A stretch of DNA of 64,000 nt from Pseudoflavonifractor sp902362925 (GTDB taxonomy: Bacteria; Bacillota; Clostridia; Oscillospirales; Oscillospiraceae), in assembly GCA_902362925.1 (NCBI GenBank), contig CABIYL010000009.1. One strand, given 5' to 3'. A model generated the notes under the pieces. It did not search any database and was not told the DNA's origin. It was given only the letters and a program-made list of their open reading frames with translations. A program made the translations under genes and the position numbers. Position 1 is the first letter of the stretch; each line of letters opens with the position of its first letter. Of this stretch, positions 41,213-49,524 are shown piece after piece.

Positions 41213-43846
41213 TCAGCGGCTGCGCTTCAGGTCCCGCAGCACCTTCCAAATCTGGATGACCAGCGTGGGGGCAAAGGCCAGACCCACGATGATGCCCAGC
41301 AGGGGCAGGGTGAGGGGCGCCACCTGGAACAGGGTGGTGAGGCCGGGGATGAAGAGCACCGCGGCCAGGAGCACCACGCCGGCGGCAAAGGCTCCCAGGC
41401 TGGCCTTGTTGGTGGTCAGGCCCAGGCGGAACAGAGAGGACTCACCGCGGCAGTTGAAGCCGTGGAACAGCCGGGCCAGGGTGAGGGTGGCAAAGGCCAT
41501 GGTCATGGCCAGGGCGTCTCCGCCGTTGTTCAGGCCCACGAAGAAGGCGGTCATGGTGGCGGCGGCGATGAGGGCGCCGTAGACCATGATACGGGTAAAC
41601 AGGGAGCGGTTGAGGATGGGCTCCTTGGGGTCTCTGGGCTTCTGGTCAAGCAGGCCGTCTCCCGCAGGCTCCACGCCGATGGCGATGGCGGGCAGAGAGT
41701 CGGTGAGCAGGTTGATGAACAGCAGATGCACCGCCGCGAAGGGGGCGGGCAGGTTGGCGATAGAGCAGATGAGCACCGCAAAAATACCCGCCATGTTGCC
41801 GGAGAGCAGGAAGTTGATGGCGTTTTTGATGTTGGTGTACACGCCGCGGCCATTGACCACCGCCTTGACGATGGTGGCGAAGTTGTCGTCAGAGAGGATC
41901 ATGGAGGCGGCGTCCTTGCTGACCTCGGTACCGGTGATGCCCATGGCCACACCGATGTCGGCGGCCTTGAGGGCGGGGGCGTCGTTGACGCCGTCGCCGG
42001 TCATGGACACGATGCGGCCCTTCCGCTGCCAGGCCCCCACGATGCGGATCTTGTTCTCAGGGGACACACGGGCGTAGACCGAGATCTTCTCCAGACGCTT
42101 GTCCAGCTCCTCGTCGCTCATGGCGTCCAGCTCCACGCCGGACAGGGCCTCGTCTCCGTCCCGGAAGATGCCCAGCTGTCTGGCGATGGCGGAGGCGGTA
42201 ATCTTGTGGTCGCCGGTGATCATAATGGTGTGGATGCCGCCCCGCTTGGCGTCAGCCACGGCCTGAATAGCCTCGGGACGGGGCGGGTCAATCATGGAGA
42301 TAAGACCCACAAAGGTGAAGTCCCGCTCGTCCTCCAGGGCCAGGGAACGGGTGGATTCCAGCTCCTTGCAGGCGAAGGAGAGTACCCGCAGTCCCTGCTG
42401 GGACAGCTCCATATTCACCCGGGCAATCTCCGAGCGGCGCTCGTCGGTCATCTCCACCTTGCCCTGGCTGGTGAGCAGCCAGGCGGAACGGTCCAGCAGG
42501 GTGTCAATGGCGCCCTTGGTGTACATGGTGGGCACGCCGTCGATGTTGTGGAGGGTGCTCATCAGCTTCCGGTCGGAGTCAAAGGCCAGCTCACTGAGAC
42601 GGGGGTGCTGCTTGCGGTAGGCCACCTCGTCCACGCCGATGCGGTTGCCCAGCATGATCAGGGCCACCTCGGTGGGGTCGCCAATCTCGGCGCCGGTCTC
42701 CTTGTCGGTGGTGGCGTCGCTGGCCAGCAGCGCCTCCTTCAGCAGCAGACGCTGCACGTCGTTGGCCAGATCCATCTGGTCCCCGTCCAGCAGCATGCCG
42801 TCGGCATAGATCTTCTGGGGGGTCATCTTGTTCTGGGTCAGGGTGCCAGTCTTATCCGAGCAGATGACGGACACGGCGCCCAGGGTCTCCACCGCCTTCA
42901 GGTCCTTCATGATGGCGTTCTGCCGGGCCATCTTCTGGGTGCCCATGGCCTGGACAATGGTGACGATGGAGGACAGCGCCTCAGGGATGGCGGCCACGGC
43001 CAGGGCCACGGCAAACATCAGGGCGTCCAGAATGGGCTTCTGGTGATAGAGGGACAGGCCGAACACCAGGGCACAGATGACCATGATGATGATGGCCAGC
43101 TTTTTGGAGAAGTTGTCCAGGCTCTGCTGGAGGGGAGTCTTGCGCTGCTGGGTCTGGTTCATCAGGGCGGCCACCTTGCCCAGCTCGGTGTCCATGCCGG
43201 TGCCGGTGACCACAAAGACCGCACGGCCGTAGGTCACCAGGGAGCCGGAGAACACCATGTTCTTCCGGTCGCCCAGAGCCACGTCGGCCTGGGGAATCAC
43301 GTCGGCGGTCTTCTCCACCGCCTCGCTCTCGCCGGTGAGGGAGCTCTCATTGACCTTCAGGGAGTAGTTCTCCAGAATCCGGCCGTCGGCCACCACCATG
43401 TCGCCGGCTTCCAGCTCCACGATGTCGCCGGGGACCACCTGGGGAGAGGGCACGGTGGTGCGCACGCCGCCCCGTATCACCTTGGCGCTGGGGGCCGACA
43501 TGGCCTTCAGGCTCTCCAGTGACTTCTCCGCCTTGAAGTGCTGCACCGTGCCCAGCACGGCGTTGAGGATCAGCACCGCGAAAATGACGATGGTGCTCTC
43601 CGCCTCACCGGTGGCCAGGGAAATGAGGGCCGCCACGATGAGGATCATCACCATCAGGTCCTTGAACTGCTCCAGGAACACCTGGATTACCGTCTTCTTC
43701 TTACCCTCGCTCAGGGCATTGGGGCCGTACTGCTCCAGGCGCTGCGCCGCCTCCGCCCCGGACAGGCCCTGCTGCTGGTTGCTCTTCAGGGATGTGAGGG
43801 CCGCTTTCCCTTCCAGCGTGTGCCAGCGCTGCTTTTCTGTATCCAT
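41213..43846 (-). CDS. Cation-translocating P-type ATPase, Ca2+ type (PMCA/SERCA-like), 877 aa
   Basis: Pumps a divalent cation, most likely Ca2+, out of the cell. An N-terminal cation-ATPase domain (LTSLKSNQQQGLSGAEAAQR) leads into the actuator loop NESSLTGESEAV, then VALAVAAIPEALSSIVTIVQ (the PEAL ion-site helix of Ca2+ pumps), the phosphorylation site ICSDKTGTLTQNKM, and MTGDGVNDAPALKAADIGVA. Ten membrane helices are expected. The PEAL motif favours Ca2+ over Na+/K+ or heavy metals. It has its own promoter. Confidence 0.93.
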   Translation of the reverse strand: MDTEKQRWHTLEGKAALTSLKSNQQQGLSGAEAAQRLEQYGPNALSEGKKKTVIQVFLEQFKDLMVMILIVAALISLATGEAESTIVIFAVLILNAVLGTVQHFKAEKSLESLKAMSAPSAKVIRGGVRTTVPSPQVVPGDIVELEAGDMVVADGRILENYSLKVNESSLTGESEAVEKTADVIPQADVALGDRKNMVFSGSLVTYGRAVFVVTGTGMDTELGKVAALMNQTQQRKTPLQQSLDNFSKKLAIIIMVICALVFGLSLYHQKPILDALMFAVALAVAAIPEALSSIVTIVQAMGTQKMARQNAIMKDLKAVETLGAVSVICSDKTGTLTQNKMTPQKIYADGMLLDGDQMDLANDVQRLLLKEALLASDATTDKETGAEIGDPTEVALIMLGNRIGVDEVAYRKQHPRLSELAFDSDRKLMSTLHNIDGVPTMYTKGAIDTLLDRSAWLLTSQGKVEMTDERRSEIARVNMELSQQGLRVLSFACKELESTRSLALEDERDFTFVGLISMIDPPRPEAIQAVADAKRGGIHTIMITGDHKITASAIARQLGIFRDGDEALSGVELDAMSDEELDKRLEKISVYARVSPENKIRIVGAWQRKGRIVSMTGDGVNDAPALKAADIGVAMGITGTEVSKDAASMILSDDNFATIVKAVVNGRGVYTNIKNAINFLLSGNMAGIFAVLICSIANLPAPFAAVHLLFINLLTDSLPAIAIGVEPAGDGLLDQKPRDPKEPILNRSLFTRIMVYGALIAAATMTAFFVGLNNGGDALAMTMAFATLTLARLFHGFNCRGESSLFRLGLTTNKASLGAFAAGVVLLAAVLFIPGLTTLFQVAPLTLPLLGIIVGLAFAPTLVIQIWKVLRDLKRSR

Positions 43847-43901
43847 GTCTGTCCACCTTCATTTTTTGTTGTCATCGGGTAAATCAAATTTCCCTGGGTG
43901 A

Positions 43902-43931
43902 ATTATACTACCCAACCATGAGGGGTGTCAA
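43902..43931 (-). promoter_or_regulatory. SigA promoter of the P-type ATPase gene
   Basis: On the minus strand TTGACA (43926-43931), 18-base spacer, perfect TATAAT (43902-43907). Confidence 0.8.
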
Positions 43932-44287
43932 TCCCTATTCATGCAAAATATTGGGATATATTAGCCAGTTCTTTAGCTTTTCTCACCAGTTCATAAATTA
44001 TTCACAAAGCCTTCATGATTTAGCCTTAATTATTGGTTATGATGTAAATGGATTCAGGAAGAACGATTTAAAATCCTCCCAACACAACCAATCCCTCTCC
44101 AACACCTTTGCAGAACAACACACACCCGAAAAGCCCCGGCCGAAAGGCCGGGGCTTTTTGGTGCTGTTGAAATGTTCTTTCTCCCGACGGGACAGGAAGA
44201 AAAAGATTTGTGCGAAAAATAGAGGTACCAAAACAGGCGAACATGTGTTAGAGTATTAAGGTATTTGTGTGAAAGGAGGAACCGGCC
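43932..44287. other. AT-rich intergenic region with an orphan terminator
   Basis: This 356-bp stretch has no credible protein gene on either strand. It holds a strong hairpin (AAAAGCCCCGGCC-GAAA-GGCCGGGGCTTTT, 44129-44158) with T runs on both sides, although no gene on either strand ends near it. A short untranslated RNA from about 43940 to 44158 on the plus strand, or a relic of a lost gene, would explain it. The last part is the leader of the methylase gene (AAAGGAGG at 44271-44278). Confidence 0.6.
44129..44158. terminator. Orphan bidirectional terminator
   Basis: A 13-bp perfect stem with a GAAA tetraloop and TTTT on both strands, about 200-270 bases from any gene end. Confidence 0.85.
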
Positions 44288-45130
44288 GTGGAACATATCG
44301 CCCATGCGGCCCCTGTGGTCAAGTGGGTGGGGGGAAAGCGGCAGCTGCTGCCCCAGATCCTCCCCCTGATCCCCAAGCGGATGACCGCCTACTGCGAGCC
44401 CTTTCTGGGCGGCGGCGCGGTTCTCTTTGCTCTTCAGCCCAAGCGTGCACTGGTCAACGACCTGAACCAGGACCTGATTACCGTCTACCGGGTTATTAAA
44501 GAGGATGCCGACGCTCTCATTGAGCACCTGTCCCGCCACGAGAACACCCCGGAGTACTTCTACCGTATCCGGGACCTGGACCGGGACAAGGAGGCCTACG
44601 CCGCCATGTCCGACGTGGAGAAGGCCTCCCGGCTGCTCTACCTCAACAAGACCTGCTACAACGGCCTCTTCCGTGTCAACGCCTCGGGGGCCTTCAACTC
44701 CCCCTACGGCCACTACCGCCGGCCCAATATCGTCAACGAGCAGACCATCCGGGGCGTGAGCCGGTACTTCAACGCCTGCGACATCACCTTTTTCAGCGGG
44801 GACTTCGCCTCTGTGCTGGAGCAGGTGCCCAAGGGCGGCTTTGTGTATCTGGACCCGCCCTATGACCCCGTGTCCGACACCGCCAGCTTCACCGGGTACA
44901 ACCGGGGCGGCTTTGGCCGTGAGGAACAGGTGCGGCTGAAGGAGTGCTGCGACGCACTCACCGCCCGGGGCGTAAAGTTCCTGCTCTCCAACTCAGCCAC
45001 CCCCTTCATCCGGGAGCTGTATGGCTCCTATCGCGTCTCCATCGTCCAGGCCCGGCGTGCGGTCAACTCGGTGGCCAGCCGTCGCGGCGCCATTGAGGAG
45101 GTGCTGGTGCGCAACTATGGGACTCAATGA
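44288..45130 (+). CDS. DNA adenine methylase, Dam/DpnM type (M subunit of a type II system), 280 aa
   Basis: An alpha-class N6-adenine methyltransferase: AdoMet motif VKWVGGKRQLLPQI (residues 11-24) with FLGGGAVLFAL, NDLNQDLITVYR, and the catalytic DPPY at 189-192. SNSATPFIRELY near the end is typical of Dam/DpnM, which methylate GATC; the actual target is not proven by sequence. The GTG start follows AAAGGAGGAACCGGCC. The next gene overlaps by 14 bases and encodes its likely cognate nuclease. Confidence 0.93.
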   Translation: MEHIAHAAPVVKWVGGKRQLLPQILPLIPKRMTAYCEPFLGGGAVLFALQPKRALVNDLNQDLITVYRVIKEDADALIEHLSRHENTPEYFYRIRDLDRDKEAYAAMSDVEKASRLLYLNKTCYNGLFRVNASGAFNSPYGHYRRPNIVNEQTIRGVSRYFNACDITFFSGDFASVLEQVPKGGFVYLDPPYDPVSDTASFTGYNRGGFGREEQVRLKECCDALTARGVKFLLSNSATPFIRELYGSYRVSIVQARRAVNSVASRRGAIEEVLVRNYGTQ

Positions 45131-46382
45131 CAGCGCCTGGGAGGCTCTCTTTCAGAAGTACGACATCCTCAGCCGCATTGAGGCTGACGGACAGTTCTTT
45201 ATCTCCGCCAATCAGATCAAGGAGTTCCGTGAGCCCCGGCTCATGACCAAGTTTGACCACCGGGTCAACCTGCCTGAGCTGTTCGCGGACAACGGTCTGG
45301 CCATCCTGCCGGTGACCCGCGGGGACTATGTCATCGCCCCCTTTGCCGCCTACCACGACTTTGAGCCGCCCCAAGGTGCACCCACACGGGTGCGCCTTCC
45401 CGTAGGGCTCCAGAGTCTGGCCCCCAGGTTCCTGGTCAGCGAGGCCATCGCCCTCAACTGCGCGGCGGCCTGCGGAATTCTGGAGGACTTTCTGGAGGAC
45501 CAGGCCGTGGTGCCCACGGTCAGCGGCCGCATGGGCTCGGGCCGGTTCTCCTTCTCCATTGATGTGCCCGGCGGCCAGCGTCAGGTGGAGGTGAACAACG
45601 CCCAGATTGAGATTGACGCCGCCTGTGAGGGCAACCGTTTTCTCTCCCTCTTCGAGGCCAAGCGGGACCTGGCCGACGACTTTCTGGTCCGGCAGCTCTA
45701 CTACCCCTACCGGGTGTGGTCGGATCGGGTGACCAAGCCGGTAAAGAGCGTGTTCCTGGTGTTCACCAACGGCGTGTTTCACCTGTATGAGTACCGCTTT
45801 GAACAGCCGGAGCGGTACTGCTCCCTCCGTCTGGTGAAGCAGCGCAGCTACACCCTGACCACCGGCATCACCCGCTCGGACATCGGCCGTCTGCTGACCG
45901 GCGTGCCCCTCCTGCCAGAGCCTGAAATCTCCTTCCCCCAGGCCAACAGCATGGCCCGTGTGGTCAACCTGGCCGAGCTGCTGTCCGGCCGGGACATGAC
46001 CCGGGATGAGATCACCGCTGAGTACGCCTTTGACGCCCGGCAGACCAACTACTATACCGACGCAGGCCGCTATCTGGGACTGATGGAAAAGGATAAGAAG
46101 GACGGTGCGGTGTGCTTCCGCCTGTCTCCGCTGGGACGGCGCATCCTCTCCATGGACCTGCGGGAGCGGCAGCTGGCCTTAGCCGGGCAGATTCTGGGCC
46201 ACCGGGCCTTCCGGGAGACCATGCGTCTGTGCCTGAGCAGCGGGGAGATGCCGCCCGCCGGAGCGGTGGTGGAGATCATGAAGGCCTCCGGCCTCTACCA
46301 TGTTGCCTCGGACAGCACCTACTTCCGCCGTGCCTCCACCGTAACGGGCTGGCTCAACTGGATTCTGGACCTGACAGAGTAA
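45117..46382 (+). CDS. Putative type II restriction endonuclease (PD-(D/E)XK type), 421 aa
   Basis: The ATG at 45117 lies inside the methylase gene, so the two are coupled. Residues 160-200 hold a PD-(D/E)XK-like catalytic block: EID at 165-167, EAK at 180-182, then RQLYYPYRVW, the arrangement used by many restriction enzymes. Residues 20-50 (SANQIKEFREPRLMTKFDH) are strongly patterned and may contact DNA. The C-terminal third resembles a winged-helix region. Homologues next to Dam-type methylases are sometimes misannotated as translation or regulatory proteins. Target site unknown. Confidence 0.75.
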   Translation: MGLNDSAWEALFQKYDILSRIEADGQFFISANQIKEFREPRLMTKFDHRVNLPELFADNGLAILPVTRGDYVIAPFAAYHDFEPPQGAPTRVRLPVGLQSLAPRFLVSEAIALNCAAACGILEDFLEDQAVVPTVSGRMGSGRFSFSIDVPGGQRQVEVNNAQIEIDAACEGNRFLSLFEAKRDLADDFLVRQLYYPYRVWSDRVTKPVKSVFLVFTNGVFHLYEYRFEQPERYCSLRLVKQRSYTLTTGITRSDIGRLLTGVPLLPEPEISFPQANSMARVVNLAELLSGRDMTRDEITAEYAFDARQTNYYTDAGRYLGLMEKDKKDGAVCFRLSPLGRRILSMDLRERQLALAGQILGHRAFRETMRLCLSSGEMPPAGAVVEIMKASGLYHVASDSTYFRRASTVTGWLNWILDLTE

Positions 46383-46390
46383 TTTATCAG

Positions 46391-46421
46391 ACGCCCCGGA
46401 GCACAGCTCCGGGGCGTTTTC
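46391..46421 (+). terminator. Terminator of the restriction-modification genes
   Basis: ACGCCCCGGAGC-ACA-GCTCCGGGGCGT followed by TTTTCTCTTTT. Confidence 0.9.
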
Positions 46422-46445
46422 TCTTTTCCGCCCCTCTGTGGGCAG

Positions 46446-46474
46446 TTGCAATCCCCCGGCGATTGGGGTAAAAT
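46446..46474 (+). promoter_or_regulatory. SigA promoter of nadE
   Basis: TTGCAA (46446-46451), 17-base spacer, TAAAAT (46469-46474), about 50 bases before the start codon. Confidence 0.7.
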
Positions 46475-46523
46475 ATAGTGTTAAATTGATTGGATTCTAT
46501 TCCTCGTCAAGGAGGTTATTTAC

Positions 46524-48449
46524 ATGCGGGACGGATTTATCAAAGTCGCGGCGGGCACCCCTGAAATCAGGGTTGCCGACTGCCGCCACAACGCGGAGGC
46601 CTGCTTCACTCTGATGCGGGAGGCGGCCAAGCAGGGAGTAAAGGTGCTGGTGTTGCCCGAGCTGTGCCTCACCGGCTACACCTGCGGAGACCTGTTCCTC
46701 AACGACACCCTGCTCCAGGGCGCGGAGGATGCTCTGGCCACCGTGCTGGAGGCCACCCGGAATCTGGACATGATCACCGCTCTGGGCCTGCCGGTACGGA
46801 ACAAATGGGACAACAAACTGTATAACTGCGCGGCGGTAATACACAAAGGAGAGATTCTGGGCCTGGTTCCCAAGACCGCACTGCCCAATTACGGCGAATT
46901 CTACGAGGGCAGATGGTTTGCCTCTGGCCAGGGCGTGGAGTGCTATATCCCGCTGTGCGGCCAGGATGTGGACCTGTGTGCCCGTCAGCTCTTTGGCTGC
47001 ACGACCATGCCCAACCTGGTCATCGGCGTGGAGATCTGCGAGGACCTGTGGGGCACCCAGCCTCCCTCCGGCCTGCTGGCCGCTGCCGGAGCCACGGTGA
47101 TGCTCAACCTGTCCGCCTCCGACGAGGTTGTGGGCAAGGCCGAGTACCGCCGTGCCCTGGTCACCGGCCAGTCTGCCCGGCTGGTGTGCGGCTATGTGTA
47201 CGCCGACGCCGGTGAGGGCGAGTCCACCACCGATATGGTCTTTACCGGCCACAACCTCATCGCCGAAAACGGCGCCCTGCTGGGCGAGCGGCGCTTTGCC
47301 TGCGGTCTGACCGTCAGCGAGATCGACGTGGACCGGCTGGTGTATGAGCGCCGCCGGATGAACACCTATGCCGCCTCCAAGGATGCCATGGAGATTGGCC
47401 GGGTCAACTTTGACCTGGAGCGGGAGGAGACCCATCTCACCCGCCGCTTCTCCCCCACCCCCTTTGTGCCCGAGGACAGCACCGACCGTGCCGAGCGCTG
47501 CGATGAGATTCTGAAAATCGCCGCTCTGGGCCTGAAGCGCCGTCTGGAGCACACCCATGCCTCTGCCGCGGTGGTGGGCCTGTCGGGCGGACTGGACTCC
47601 ACCCTGGCCATCCTCATCGCCGCCGTGGCCATGAAGCTGCTGGATCGGCCCACGTCGGACATCATCGCGGTGACCATGCCCTGCTTCGGCACCACCGACC
47701 GCACCCGGGACAACGCCGTGGAGCTGGCCGGACGGCTGGGCGCCACCCTGAAGCGCATCGACATCGGCGAGGCGGTGAAGCAGCACTTCAAGGACATCGG
47801 CCAGTCCATGGACAACCACGACGTGACCTTTGAGAACGGCCAGGCCAGAGAGCGGACCCAGGTGCTGATGGACATTGCCAACCAGTGCGGCGGCCTGGTG
47901 GTGGGCACCGGCGACCTGAGCGAGCTGGCCCTGGGCTGGGCCACCTACAACGGCGACCACATGTCCATGTACGGCGTCAACGCCTCCATCCCCAAGACTC
48001 TGGTGCGCCATCTGGTGGCCTTTGTGGCCGGGGACAAGGTGGCGGAGGACCCCCGCCTGTCCCACGTGCTGGAGGACATTCTGGACACTCCCGTGTCCCC
48101 TGAGCTGCTGCCCGCTGTGGGCGGCGAGATCGCCCAGCGCACCGAGGATCTGGTGGGTCCCTACGAGCTCCATGATTTCTTCCTCTACTATATTATCCGC
48201 TGGGGCTTCCCGCCCCGGAAGGTGTTCCGTCTGGCGGAGCAGGCACTGGGCGACCGGTACGACCGTGCCGTCATCCTCAAGTGGCTGAAGAACTTCTACC
48301 GGCGGTTCTTTGCCCAGCAGTTCAAGCGCTCCTGTCTGCCCGACGGCCCCAAGGTGGGCTCGGTGACCCTGTCTCCCCGCGGCGACTGGCGTATGCCGTC
48401 TGACGCTTCCGCACGGCTCTGGATGGAGGAGCTGGAGACGCTGGGCTAA
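46524..48449 (+). CDS. nadE: Glutamine-dependent NAD+ synthetase, 641 aa
   Basis: Last step of NAD synthesis. Residues 1-280 are a nitrilase-fold glutaminase (ELCLTGYTCGDLF with its Glu, LVPKTALPNYGEFYE with its Lys, IGVEICEDLW with the nucleophilic Cys). Residues 320-641 are the synthetase with the ATP-pyrophosphatase loop VGLSGGLDSTLA near 352-363. Ammonia is passed between the domains. The length and two-domain layout match the long bacterial form. AAGGAGG lies eight bases before the ATG. Confidence 0.96.
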   Translation: MRDGFIKVAAGTPEIRVADCRHNAEACFTLMREAAKQGVKVLVLPELCLTGYTCGDLFLNDTLLQGAEDALATVLEATRNLDMITALGLPVRNKWDNKLYNCAAVIHKGEILGLVPKTALPNYGEFYEGRWFASGQGVECYIPLCGQDVDLCARQLFGCTTMPNLVIGVEICEDLWGTQPPSGLLAAAGATVMLNLSASDEVVGKAEYRRALVTGQSARLVCGYVYADAGEGESTTDMVFTGHNLIAENGALLGERRFACGLTVSEIDVDRLVYERRRMNTYAASKDAMEIGRVNFDLEREETHLTRRFSPTPFVPEDSTDRAERCDEILKIAALGLKRRLEHTHASAAVVGLSGGLDSTLAILIAAVAMKLLDRPTSDIIAVTMPCFGTTDRTRDNAVELAGRLGATLKRIDIGEAVKQHFKDIGQSMDNHDVTFENGQARERTQVLMDIANQCGGLVVGTGDLSELALGWATYNGDHMSMYGVNASIPKTLVRHLVAFVAGDKVAEDPRLSHVLEDILDTPVSPELLPAVGGEIAQRTEDLVGPYELHDFFLYYIIRWGFPPRKVFRLAEQALGDRYDRAVILKWLKNFYRRFFAQQFKRSCLPDGPKVGSVTLSPRGDWRMPSDASARLWMEELETLG

Positions 48450-48503
48450 GCTTGTCGGCCATCAACAGCGCGGCTGACAACAGAAAAAAATATTTTTCCA
48501 CAT

Positions 48504-48519
48504 GAATGGAAATCCATTC
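48504..48519. promoter_or_regulatory. Perfect palindrome before the secreted repeat-protein gene
   Basis: GAATGGAAATCCATTC is a 16-base perfect inverted repeat, about 60 bases before the start codon and just upstream of CGTATTAT. It may be an operator or part of an ECF promoter. Confidence 0.45.
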
Positions 48520-48580
48520 CCCAATCGTATTATGGGTGAAACCCGCTGAGGGTTATCTCACGATTGCGGAGGGTAAGAAG

Positions 48581-49027
48581 ATGAAAAAGGTATTGATTGG
48601 CACTCTGACTGTGGTACTGGTTCTCACCGCGATTACCGCAGGCGCTTTTGCCGCCGGTCGCGGCCAAGGCAGCCGCTTTGTGGATGCTGACGGCAACGGC
48701 ATCTGCGACAACTACGCAGCCTACTGCAAGGGTTCCGGCTGTGGTGCAGGCTATGTGGACGCCGACAACGACGGTGTCTGCGACAACTGCGGCACCAATT
48801 GCCAGGGTACAGGCTGCGGCCCGGGCTTCGTGGATGCCGACAACGACGGTATCTGCGACAACTGCGGCACCAACTGCCGGGGTACCGGCTGCGGCCTGGG
48901 CTATGTGGACGCCGACAATGACGGCGTATGCGACAACTACGCCTCAGGCTGTCAGGGCACCGGCTGCGGTTCCGGCTGGGGCTATGGCTCCGGTCGCGGC
49001 GGCCACCACGGCGGACATCACAGCTAA
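48581..49027 (+). CDS. Secreted Cys-rich protein with four DxDxDG repeats and His tail, 148 aa
   Basis: The ATG at 48581 follows GCGGAGGGTAAGAAG. Residues 1-25 are a signal peptide (MKKVLIGTLTVVLVLTAITA, cut near AFAA). Four tandem 25-residue repeats follow at 33-57, 58-82, 83-107 and 108-132, each with DADNDGVCDN, an EF-hand-like calcium loop, plus CxGxGCG; the two middle copies have extra Cys. The tail is Gly/His-rich (GGHHGGHHS). It is likely a metal-binding envelope protein. It is followed by an ECF sigma factor and an anti-sigma factor whose own tail is also Gly/His-rich. Confidence 0.85.
   Translation: MKKVLIGTLTVVLVLTAITAGAFAAGRGQGSRFVDADGNGICDNYAAYCKGSGCGAGYVDADNDGVCDNCGTNCQGTGCGPGFVDADNDGICDNCGTNCRGTGCGLGYVDADNDGVCDNYASGCQGTGCGSGWGYGSGRGGHHGGHHS
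48677..48976 (+). repeat. Four tandem 75-bp coding repeats
   Basis: The four protein repeats correspond to four units of exactly 75 bases with highly similar sequence (TATGTGGACGCCGACAA-like starts). No partial unit is present. Copy number could vary among strains. Confidence 0.85.
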
Positions 49028-49049
49028 ACAGTTCAAATGGGGGAGGTCC

Positions 49050-49523
49050 ATGCGCAGCGAGGCGGAGGCACTCCGGGCCATCGACCGGTACGGCGATACG
49101 GTCCGGCGCATCTGTCTGCTCCAGCTGAAAAATCACGCGGACACAGAGGACGTGTTTCAGACGGTGTTTCTGAAATACGTCCTCAGCACCGCTGTGTTCG
49201 AGAGCGAGGAGCACGAAAAGGCCTGGTTCATCCGGGTCACCCTCAACGCCTGCCGGGATCTGCTGCGGGGCTTTTTCCGCAGCAGGACGGTGTCCATCCA
49301 CGAGCTGCCGGACATCCCCGCCGACGTGCCGGAGGAGCACCGGGAGGTGCTGGAGGCGGTGGCCGCTCTGCCGGGCAAGTACCGGGAGGCGGTGTATCTC
49401 CACTACTACGAGGGCTACTCCGCCCCCGAAATTGGCCGCCTGCTGGGCAAGAATCCCAACACGGTGTACACCCTGCTCACCCGGGCCAGAAAGCTGCTGA
49501 AAGACAGGCTGGGAGGTGACTGA
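49050..49523 (+). CDS. ECF RNA polymerase sigma factor, 157 aa
   Basis: A two-domain extracytoplasmic-function sigma factor. Region 2 is residues about 8-75 (DRYGDTVRRICLLQLKNHAD, EDVFQTVFLKYV, EKAWFIRVTLNACRD) and region 4 is about 100-155 (AALPGKYREAVYLHYYEGYS, NPNTVYTLLTRARKLLK). The ATG at 49050 follows GGGGGAGGTCC. It lies 22 bases after the secreted repeat gene and one base before the anti-sigma gene, so the three probably form one operon that may be self-regulated. Confidence 0.9.
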   Translation: MRSEAEALRAIDRYGDTVRRICLLQLKNHADTEDVFQTVFLKYVLSTAVFESEEHEKAWFIRVTLNACRDLLRGFFRSRTVSIHELPDIPADVPEEHREVLEAVAALPGKYREAVYLHYYEGYSAPEIGRLLGKNPNTVYTLLTRARKLLKDRLGGD

Positions 49524-49524
49524 C

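Noticed and set aside
48677..48976. Tandem repeats as a CRISPR array
   Set aside because: The repeats are contiguous, 75 bp, in frame and encode a conserved protein motif; there are no spacers or cas genes.
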